This document shows positions 1 through 8,532 of a DNA stretch of 64,000 bases, piece after piece; position 1 is the stretch's first letter, and every line of letters starts with the position of its first letter. The translations under genes were made by a program, and so were the position numbers. This stretch comes from Podospora pseudoanserina. Taxonomy: Eukaryota; Ascomycota; Sordariomycetes; Sordariales; Podosporaceae. Under the pieces are notes generated by a model that was given only the letters and a program-made list of their open reading frames with translations, had not been told where the DNA came from and searched no databases. The stretch spans positions 992,001 through 1,056,000 of the forward strand of contig NC_085920.1 in assembly GCF_035222485.1 (NCBI RefSeq), written 5' to 3'.

Positions 1-503
1 GTCCTTCAACGTCGTCACGGCAGACAGGGGTATTGTGTTCATGAACTTTTTAATGGCAATCAAAGCTTCCTGAAATCAGTCGAAAAGATTAGACCATCTC
101 TATCAACCATCCTTCAATGCCCATCTCAGTGATCTTTGGTTTTGTTTCTCTGCCACTGCTTATCACTCAGAACCCCAAAATGACTGGATACCAAACACGG
201 CCTCCATTCGGCTGACACGAACACCAAATGCTGCTTGTTTATTATTTGTCCTTCCTTCCCTCCCCCCTCATTGATACCACACCATCACCTCCCCCTTTAC
301 TCCCTCGACTGGACAGTCAGACCCAAGAAGTAGCACAAGAAACAAAGCTGTGAGAGCGTTCCACAAAGCCGATCGGCCATTGCCGAAAGTATCGTGCTCT
401 CGAAGTCTTCTTTCTCCCAGTCTGAGACAGAGAGAAAAGAGAAACAGGACCCGACCCGACAGACAGCTGCCTGCCGAGACCACCACACACGACAGATGTA
501 CGT
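1..503. other. Left-edge intergenic sequence
   Basis: I see no coding region here. It lies downstream of the minus-strand dehydrogenase/propeller gene, whose stop codon is at 504-506, so the first few hundred bases to the left probably hold that gene's 3' untranslated region. Short pyrimidine-rich stretches occur around 240-300 but no clear structure. Confidence 0.5.
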
Positions 504-2410
504 TTATTTGTCACACAACGCAATCCCCGCAAAAGATCCCTCGTCCTCATAAAACTTCCTGCGCCCAGTTCCATCCATGTTGAAGCGGTACACCGCTCCA
601 CCCCTGTATCGTGTGTGTTATCAAAGCGGTCAGCTTGCTGAACGGCCAGTGAGGTCATGAGAGAATGGGAGAGAAGGTTGACTCACAAGTCTGTAGCGTA
701 TATGTGTCGATTCTTCCTGTCAAGAGTGATGCCGATAGCCTCGTGCAGGTTTCTGGCTAGGATCTTGTGGTCGGTATACTGGCCATCAGGGCCCCTTTCA
801 GCCCTGTTCAAGCTGTTGCCGCGAGGAAGCTCCCCTCTGTCAGTCCAGTACATGAACTTGCCTTCCTCATCGATCTCGATATCGATAGGCTCCGGCAGGC
901 CCTGGAACAGACATTCGATGTCGGTCCTCGTAGAAGCATCATGCCCAGGAGGTGTATGTATGTTCGCCCTGAAAATGCGCCCTTTGGATCCCTTGGACGG
1001 ACCCTTTTGCGTCCAGTAAAACTTCCCTTCCAATGGGGCAAGCCCGAGGCCCACGCACCACTTCGTCTGGTCGTCAAAGCCAGTCGCCCAGTCCCCGTTG
1101 CGGATGAGGACTTCCAGTCCAGAGCCATCAATGTTACATCGGAAGACGCGCATGCCTTCGCGGTCGGAAAAGTACATCTTGGAGCAGTCATCGTCAACAG
1201 CAATCTGCTTGGGCGTGTGTACCGTGCCGGAGGGGATGATGACCTTGATGTCGCTACCGTCCAAGTTGCACGACATGATGCTGCCGTCGTTTTTGTTAGG
1301 CACACCCATGTTGCCCCAGATAATCTTACCTTCTGATGGGCAGAGAGCGATCCCGTCTGGCATGGGCTGGTGGTCCACTATGGTGCGGAGAGGGGTTTGG
1401 CCATCCGCGCTGCCCACGAGGATACGGCCACGTTGGTACACCTCCTCTGGCGCATTGTTGAGGCCAAGGTCGAGGATGTACAAGGTCGGAGCGTGCAGGT
1501 TGTCGTAGGGGGTTTGCTGTTGGCCAGCAGTCTTGGTGGTATAACCTGGTGGGTACAGACCGCCCTTGCTGCACTTGGCCCCGAGCCTGCCCTCCTGGAT
1601 GTACTTTTGGAGGAAGGCTATGACGCCTGGGTCGTGGAGATTCCGCTCCTGGATGTAGTGCTGCTCGATGAGTGACACAGTGTCCAAGCCTACTGAGTCC
1701 ATCAGCTCGCATGGGGGAACACCGGTCTTGACAAACATCTCATTCCACACCATGTCGAGCTCTGCTGGTGAGGCTACCCCCTCGGATAGCACCATCAAAC
1801 ATTCTCGCTTGATAGCGGCCCAGACGCGGTTGAGAAGAAAGCCCGTAGACTCTCGGTGTGCCATGACTGGAAGCATGCCAGACCGTTTGAGGTGCTCTTC
1901 GAGAAAAGGAAAAATGTCCTCGTGCGTTGATCCGCTGGTCATGAGCTCGACAACGCGTATGTCGGGCGGGATGTAGTAATGCATATTCAGCATGCGCTTG
2001 GCCGTGTCAGGCTTCACTTTGGCCGCAATCTCCCGCGACTTGTAGGACGACGAGTTGGTTCCCAGTATCGTATCGGGTCGGACAACCTTTTCAAGGTCGG
2101 CAAAGGCGTTCATCTTTAGGTCGAGCTTCTCAGGCACGCATTCGATAACCAGCCACGAGTCCTCCACGGCAGGCTTCAGGTCCTGGAAACCATGCACGGA
2201 AATCTTGTCGGGGCTGACGGTGGGCTTGTACCTCCACATCTCGTTTTTGATGTACTGTAGAGCTCCATTGGTTTGCTGCGTGTCGGGATCGCGAATGTTG
2301 ACCTTGTATCCGGCAGAGGCCCAGCAGGCTCCTATCCGGCGGCCTAGCACACCAGCTCCCAGGATGCCGACAGATCTGTTGATCGCCGTGGGGAGTTTCC
2401 ACTTCGTCAT
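504..2410 (-). CDS. 3-hydroxyacyl-CoA dehydrogenase fused to YWTD/SMP30-like beta-propeller
   Basis: Two exons: 2410-687 and 603-504, joined across an 83-nt intron (686-604, GTGAGT...ACAG). The last exon restores ATDLGGAVYRFNMDG and ends ALCDK, giving 607 aa. Residues 1-290 are a 3-hydroxyacyl-CoA dehydrogenase: Rossmann motif GILGAGVLG near 15-23, TNSSS (118-122), His143 in NMHYY, Glu155 in VVELM and Asn194 in LLNRVW. These correspond to the family's Ser, His-Glu pair and Asn, so NAD-dependent oxidation of a hydroxyacyl-type substrate is plausible. From about residue 308 (LYILDLGLNN) the sequence is a repeated beta-propeller of the LDL-receptor YWTD or SMP-30 kind, with repeats such as GKIIWGNMG, SKMYFSDREG and KFMYWTDRG. 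The start is chosen at 2410 because GCCACCATGA is a strong initiation context; an in-frame ATG at 2437 adds nine residues. No C-terminal PTS1 is visible. The two-domain call is secure; the substrate is unknown. Confidence 0.85.
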
Positions 2411-3138
2411 GGTGGCCTCTTCAGTATCGGTTTCCATGAACCCACCACCAGCAAAGAGAAGATAAGAAGTTGTATGTATTGATCCTGAAGATGATCTGGA
2501 CAGCACAGCTCAAGACATCTCCCAAACTCCTTTTCTCCCACCTAGCTTACCAGTTCTGGTCCAAACTCTAACGTACCTATTTTTAACGGAGACCATCCCG
2601 GTGCTCTTCCAGGTCATACTGGTATGCCTATGCAGCTGCATTGCTCGGCCATTGCGTCAGCAACGGAGCAGAACATTGGTACAGACCGAGTCATGGGTGA
2701 AAAAGGGTAGCATTACGGCTGAATAAATGGCTGGTGTTTGAACCTTACATAATCTCACTCATTCCCAGAAAAGTCAAGAGGATGAATAGATGTCAAGAGG
2801 TGAAGTTGAAGCTGGACATCGAACCCTGGAAATCAACATTGAATCCATACCCCCTTGCAAGGATCCCCACAGTGTGATTCGTGGGGAAGGGCGAAAACAA
2901 GTGGGCCGTGCCGCAACGCGCCAAGCCCGCATCCCTGAACCGTTCCGTCAGCTGCAACAGCTGCTGTCCGGATTCCAACCTCGGCTCTCTGAGTGCATCG
3001 ACCGACCGCCCGGACCGACAGAAGCCATTCATTATCATGGGCGCATAGGGGGAAATGTGAAAGGAGCACCTTACGATATGCGTTTCCACCAATAAACAAA
3101 CGCCCATCTTCACTCAGCCTCGTTCAAACACCAATGCG
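2411..3138. promoter_or_regulatory. Divergent intergenic region between dehydrogenase/propeller and PEX2
   Basis: About 0.7 kb separates two genes transcribed away from each other, so it should hold both promoters. I see no recognisable TATA box or coding sequence. The PEX2 side ends with a two-codon upstream ORF that overlaps the PEX2 start. Confidence 0.45.
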
Positions 3139-3142
3139 ATGA
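3134..3142 (+). promoter_or_regulatory. Minimal uORF overlapping the PEX2 start
   Basis: An upstream ATG at 3134 is followed by CGA and then TGA (3140-3142). The stop overlaps the PEX2 start codon at 3139-3141. Scanning ribosomes would meet this two-codon frame first, so PEX2 translation would depend on leaky scanning or very short-range reinitiation. The arrangement is directly visible; its regulatory effect is inferred and assumes the transcript starts upstream of 3134. Confidence 0.5.
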
Positions 3143-4806
3143 GCGATTCCAAGCCCCCCAAAGACAGCAGCAGCCCCAGCGCAGCGGTCCTGGATGTCGC
3201 TGCTGCTGCTGCATCATCAACACCAACACCAGCACCAGTAGCAATAACACCCCCTTCCAACCCCCAATCAGCCCAATCCTTCGCCCAAGCCCAGCAACGC
3301 CTCATTGCCCGCCGACAAGCCCGCGATGCTCAAGAAGCAGCCCGAGTAGCAGCCCAACAATCCGAATCCCAACTCCGCGCACGCATCGCCGCCTCCCAAT
3401 CCCCTCTCCTCCGACGGCTCGGCGCGTCGACACTTTCACTGTGGGATACCATCTCCAGCCGGGAGGGCACTCGCCCAGCCTTTCGCGTCGGCCAAGTAGA
3501 CGCCGAACTCCTCGATGAGGAACTGGTCGAGTTGATGAAGGGACAAGTAGGGGAGGCGGTTCGGTACTACGGTGGTGGGGGAGGAGGAGACAACAATATC
3601 AAACATGAGTGGGACGCCGAGATATCGCTTGCCCTGAGGGCCGTGATATTCAAGCTTACCATTTGGGATCATGACGCGACGTATGGTGCTGCGCTGCAGA
3701 ATTTGAAATACACAGACGCCAGACACACGGGGAGTGTCTTGGTGCCGCCGAGCAAGTGGCAGAAGGGGTTGTATGGGTTGATGACGGTGGGAGGGAGGTA
3801 CATGTGGTCAAAGTGGGAGAACTGGCTTAGGGAGCAGGATGGAGGTTATGATGAGCCGAGCCCGACGGTGCAGCGGCTCTCGAGCATGACGGACAGACTG
3901 TCGACGCTTCACGCCGCCGCTTCGTTTGCGTCGTTCTTGGTCTTCTTGTTACAAGGCCGCTACAGGACGCTTTTGGACCGGGTACTGCGCATGAGGCTCG
4001 CTCCACCTACCAGCCAGGTTAGCCGCGAGGTGTCGTTTGAGTATCTCAACCGCCAGCTGGTGTGGCATGCCTTCACCGAGTTTTTGCTGTTCGTGCTGCC
4101 GCTGGTGGGAATCAACCGGTGGAGGCGCTGGCTGGCACGGACGTGGCGGAAAACCAAGAAGATTATGAGCACAACAGGTGGTGAAGGCGCCGAGGAGAAG
4201 AAGGGTGAATTTGCCTTCTTGCCAGAACGGACATGCGCCATCTGCTACCAGGATCAGAACCAGGCAACAAACGAGAACGAGCTCATGGCTGCGGCTACTT
4301 CCAAGACTGGTGTGGTCGGATCGGCGCAGACTGATGTCACAAACCCTTACGAGACCATCCCATGTGGATGCGTCTACTGCTTTGTCTGCTTGGCGACAAG
4401 AATCGAAAGGGAGGAAGGGGAAGGTTGGAACTGCTTGCGGTGCGGCGAGCTCGTCAAGGAGTGCAAGCCATGGAGTGGAGATGTGTTGGAGCCCGAGTCA
4501 AAATCACCAGCTCAGAAGACGGTTGTGTTTGCAGATGATGTCAAGGATGCCTCCGACGATGAACAGGAGAACTCGCAGGTCTTGGTACAGCAAGAGGATG
4601 ACGATGAATACCCAGAAGAGGAAGGTGAAGAGGAAGGTGAAGAGGGGGGGGAGGAGGATGAAGAGGCAAGTAGAAGTCTGGAAGACCTTCGGACAGAGTC
4701 AGCTAGCGAAGAATCCTCAGAACAGGAGGCTGACTCTGAGGGTGACGAATCGGAAGACTATGAGGCGGAGGAGGAGGAGTTGGGAGCGGATCTTGATGAG
4801 GACTAG
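3139..4806 (+). CDS. PEX2: Peroxisomal biogenesis factor 2 (PEX2/CAR1-type RING peroxin)
   Basis: Intronless, 555 aa. PEX2 is one of three RING peroxins forming the peroxisomal membrane ubiquitin ligase that monoubiquitinates the import receptor PEX5 for recycling. In Podospora the orthologue (car1) is also needed for karyogamy. Residues 80-340 match the family's membrane region: AELLDEELVELM near 122, WDAEISLALRAVIFKLTIW near 158-176, and hydrophobic stretches around 258-272 and 308-325. The RING follows with Cys366, Cys369, Cys409, Cys411, Cys414, Cys417, Cys432 and Cys435. The fourth ligand position, usually His, is Cys (PCGCVYC). The N-terminus is Ala/Ser/Pro-rich, and residues from about 460 form a long Glu/Asp-rich tail that is unusual compared with the compact yeast protein. 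The family call is firm. Confidence 0.93.
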   Translation: MSDSKPPKDSSSPSAAVLDVAAAAASSTPTPAPVAITPPSNPQSAQSFAQAQQRLIARRQARDAQEAARVAAQQSESQLRARIAASQSPLLRRLGASTLSLWDTISSREGTRPAFRVGQVDAELLDEELVELMKGQVGEAVRYYGGGGGGDNNIKHEWDAEISLALRAVIFKLTIWDHDATYGAALQNLKYTDARHTGSVLVPPSKWQKGLYGLMTVGGRYMWSKWENWLREQDGGYDEPSPTVQRLSSMTDRLSTLHAAASFASFLVFLLQGRYRTLLDRVLRMRLAPPTSQVSREVSFEYLNRQLVWHAFTEFLLFVLPLVGINRWRRWLARTWRKTKKIMSTTGGEGAEEKKGEFAFLPERTCAICYQDQNQATNENELMAAATSKTGVVGSAQTDVTNPYETIPCGCVYCFVCLATRIEREEGEGWNCLRCGELVKECKPWSGDVLEPESKSPAQKTVVFADDVKDASDDEQENSQVLVQQEDDDEYPEEEGEEEGEEGGEEDEEASRSLEDLRTESASEESSEQEADSEGDESEDYEAEEEELGADLDED

Positions 4807-5764
4807 TATTGTAGTAAGCATAGCGTGTGTGTTGTAAATAATGATGATACCTTAAATATGCAAGTGCTAAGTTGTGAACATGATACATCAAAAACGTTTG
4901 CGGTGGAGGAAAGAAGAAGAAAAAAGTATGGCTACCAAAAAGAATCGAATCTGGGTGTCCAGAGGTTTCCAAAGATTAGAATGGGAGCATTGTAGGCCAA
5001 CTCACGGTCACATCCGGTAAAAGGCAGGAAATGAGTGCGTTGCTGAGCTGGCCTGCTCCGACAGTCACCGCCAGAAAATGAGCTTATAACCCAACTGATG
5101 TTTTGCTGGCCGTGCTTTCCTTTCCTTGAGACGTGGTGCCCTCACCGACAACCGTTGACCTCATCATCAGTGGCTTTCTCCACACGACTCGACCCCCACA
5201 GCAGTTGGGGAATCCCCGCAATTGGTGCGGCATTGCCTGCCCGGAAGCGAGGAAACAGGGGGTCTGCGGTAGATAACAAGCATCCCTGCCACATCCGGGC
5301 CGCGATAAGCACCACCACAGCCAACAGCCAGCCAGCGGCCCAGGATTGGACCCCGAATCTCGCGTGACACAGGGCCAAAATCAACCAACAATTCATATGT
5401 AAAACAACAGAGGGCTGTGGTGACGGCATTCTATGGCCAAAAATATAATCCTCCAAGGTGCTACCACTCGACGCGGGCGCGCTCGTTTTTCTGTTTCTAG
5501 ACACCAAAACGCTGCGACATCGCAAACCTGCACCCAAGAAACCCCCATAAGTGGATTCTGAACAACTCATAGGCCCAACCAACCACCCACTTTACGCGCT
5601 TGTTGCGCTTCCAGTCCCTCTCCTCGACAGTTCACGATACTCATCATCAGTCTTTGCAACGAATACGACATGCCTCTGTTATGATTGTGTCAGCGTCTAT
5701 ACCAGCAACAAAAATAGACCCCAAAAACTTTATTATTTCACCAAGACCAAAAACCACCAAGTAG
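4807..5764. other. Intergenic region between PEX2 and the membrane-protein gene
   Basis: Nearly 1 kb between two plus-strand genes. It should hold the PEX2 3' end and the promoter and leader of the next gene. No conserved coding frame is seen; the short ORFs across it resemble no family. Confidence 0.45.
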
Positions 5765-8063
5765 ATGGGAATATCCTCCAGCAAACCCCCACCACCACCC
5801 CCAGGCGGAGGTATAAGCGGGACAAACTGGCACAACAGCAACCACTACCACTACAACAACTACCAAAGTAATAGTAATACCCCCTACGACGACAACAACA
5901 ACAACCAGCGATTGCTCAGGCCAAAACGACCCCGAGTAAAATCCCGGTCTTCCCTCCCAACCTCCCAAACACCAGTGGCCCAGCCCACTATGCCCTCCTT
6001 CTTCTCCTTCGAGCAAGGATCCGAACGCACCCAAAACGTCCGCTTCTTCAACGGCGAATCCTCCCCTCTCCTCGGCCGGTTCCGTGCCGTTCCTCGACCA
6101 AACACCACCTTTGGCGGCCCTCATAGGACGAACACGGGCGGTAGCATCAGTAGTATTGGTAGCGGTCCGACAGGCGGGAGGGCGAGGCACTACCACCCGC
6201 CACGAGGAGGAGCGCAGGCTGGGATAATAAATGAGCCCGGGTGGAGGGGCAGTGTTCATGTGGGCTATGGGGCTATCGTAGCTGCTGAGGCCGAGGCGGA
6301 GGAGGAGGCCGGGGACGGGGATGATGAGGCGGAGAGTGACTCGGATGATTCCCAGGGCCCGGGGTGGAAGAGGATGGGGAAGGGGACCAGGAGGTTGAGG
6401 AGGGTGATGAGACGGATGAGGGATACGTGGGTTGATCCCAAGGCGGGAGTGGTGAGGAGGCTGGTGGACGTTTGGTGGAGCAGATGGGCTGTGCTGGTGG
6501 TGCTACCTGCTAGTTTGGCTGTGGCATGGTGCGCGATACCATTCCCGCAGTACCCCCTCCCGTGGGACGACGACGACGACAACTCTGGAGTACCTGGGCA
6601 GGCCCCTAGCGGGAAGGTGCCCGGTCACGGAGCAGCAAGGGTGCAGGTCAACTTTTGGTTCTTTTTGTTTGTCTACTACAGCTTCTACAACCTGACGGCC
6701 TTGATTTGGATCACCAAGGTTTTCAACATTTACAGCCTCAACTGGTGGCCGCAGTCTCTCGGCTTTCCTGTCACTGTCTCCGCTATCGCCATCCTGTCGC
6801 TTGCGGCGCCGCTACCGCTCTACCTGGTTCCTGAGGCGAGATGGCTGACGGCGCACAACACGGTGTGGATCTCGTGGACATTCTGCATCATGGCCATGCC
6901 CGTCGCCATCGCCTTTTTCATTCTCTTGACCAACGAGCGCCATCTTGGCCTCCGCCATTCTTTGTCAGAGACTCAACGCATCTTCACCTCATCCTGGTGG
7001 ACGGGCGAGCGTGAAGACACCATTTCCAGGAGAGAAAGACGTCAGCGCGCTGCCCTGGACCCAAGCGCATTCGATCCTAACGCAGATCCTTCGCAAATCG
7101 GGTACAACGACGCTCGATACCAGCCCCGAGCGCGCAGGATAAGACGGCGGTGGTTACCGGCCAGCTTTGTCAGATTTGTCTGGTTCTGTCTCGCGTTGTT
7201 GATCGGCTTGCTGGCCTATGTTATTGGAGAGGCCTATGCCGAGATTTACCTCCGGACGCTGCCGCATAACAACTTGGAGACGATTGTGTATGTGTATGGC
7301 TGGATCTCGACCGTTCACCTGCTCGACGGGTTGACGGGGTGGATTTTGGGCGGGCAGGAGGGGGAGAGGGTGGGGAGTTACCCCCTGAGTTGGATTTTCA
7401 AGCTGTAAGTTTTTTGTTGCGCTCCATCCTATTTTTTTTTTTTTTTTTTTTTGGTTGCGTGATACTGATATTTTTTTCTTGGCTGTAAAAAGATACTTTA
7501 TGCTCACGTACCAAACCTACGTCCGCGCCCTATACGCCCGCCTCCGCGATCCCAAACAGTTCATGTACCTCCAGATCCTGTCATCAACCAGCCTCATCGT
7601 CGTGACCCCCATCCTGATGTCCCGCTCAGTCCACTGGGTGTTCTCCATCCTCGGACTAAACGGGCAGTCGTATGGCTCCTATCAAAAGATTTGCATACGC
7701 AACGTCTTCATTCGCTTCATGGCCGAGAACGCGTCCATGCTCGCCTTTTTGGGGAGCGTGGTGGTGTTGCACTTTGGGGCGAACAAGGATGTGTACCCGT
7801 ACTTTTCGTTTGACGGCGCGGACGAGACGGAGCAGTACACGTTTAACCTGACGTTCAAGGCGTCGAGCATCACTTGGGCGTGCGAGCTGGCGGCGAGCTT
7901 TGTCGTGGCGGGGCTGATCAGGTTGATTTATGGGGTTAGTGTGGTGGTGGAGGGGAAGCTGGACTTTGCGGTTTGGCCGGAGTTGTTGCCGACGGCGGTG
8001 GCGGTGACGCTGCATGTGCTGCAGAATATGTTGTTTTCGATCGTGAGGTTGCAGTTTAGATGA
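5765..8063 (+). CDS. Polytopic membrane protein with N-myristoylation signature, function unknown
   Basis: Two exons, 5765-7404 and 7493-8063, with an 88-nt GTAAGT..AAAAG intron containing a 21-T run (7432-7452); 736 aa. The N-terminus MGISSSKPP fits the N-myristoyltransferase consensus (Gly2, Ser6, Lys7). A disordered Asn/Pro/Gly region runs to about residue 200 with an acidic patch at 176-196, then a basic stretch KGTRRLRRVMRRMR. Hydrophobic segments follow near 241-260, 297-320, 333-353, 366-388, 470-488 and 505-520. The second exon adds about four more (LSSTSLIVVTPIL, MLAFLGSVVVLHF, ELAASFVVAGLIRLIYG and a last one near the C-terminus). The join restores an uninterrupted frame (IFKLYFML). 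I do not recognise a named family. Roughly ten helices suggest a transporter-like or scaffold membrane protein, but no function should be assumed. Confidence 0.8.
7432..7452 (+). repeat. Poly(T) run within intron
   Basis: Twenty-one consecutive T lie inside the intron of the membrane-protein gene, between the 5' splice site at 7405 and the ACTGAT branch-like site near 7463. It acts as an unusually long polypyrimidine tract and is likely length-variable. Confidence 0.85.
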
Positions 8064-8532
8064 GGGTGTGGGAGAAGGTGGGTTGGTTTATGAAAGTATG
8101 TGGATATGACAAGAGTAATTTTGTACACGGATGAGTAAAAGAGTGTATGAACGGGTCGACGGTATGGGTTTGTTTATAAAAGGGGAGGGAAGTTTGGCTT
8201 GTTTTTTTCCGTGCATGGTTTGCATGATACCCCCCCTTTTTCTTTTTACTTTTTTCTTTTTAGTTCTCTCGTTTTTGAGCATTTTCAAACAGAGTTGGAG
8301 CGCAAGTTATTCATGAAGAGTATGAGTAGTCATGAGGAGTATATATGAGAGATATGAGTTATGTATATATGACGAGCTAAGAATACTTTTTTCTTGCGAT
8401 TTGGGTGATTTCTACGCTAATGAATACTTTGTTGGTATAACACGGAGTGCCTGCTCCTTGGTCTTTGCAGTGTGCTGAAAAATATTGAACAAAAGAATTG
8501 AAGAAAAAAACAACCCGACCACAGAATAATGT
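8064..8532. other. Convergent intergenic region
   Basis: About 470 bp between the plus-strand membrane-protein gene and the minus-strand SWIM gene, which converge. It is A/T-rich with T tracts near 8230-8280 and should contain both polyadenylation regions. No gene is seen. Confidence 0.5.

Noticed and set aside
504-603. Peroxisomal targeting of the dehydrogenase/propeller protein
   Set aside because: C-terminus CDK does not fit PTS1 and no PTS2-like N-terminal motif is seen.
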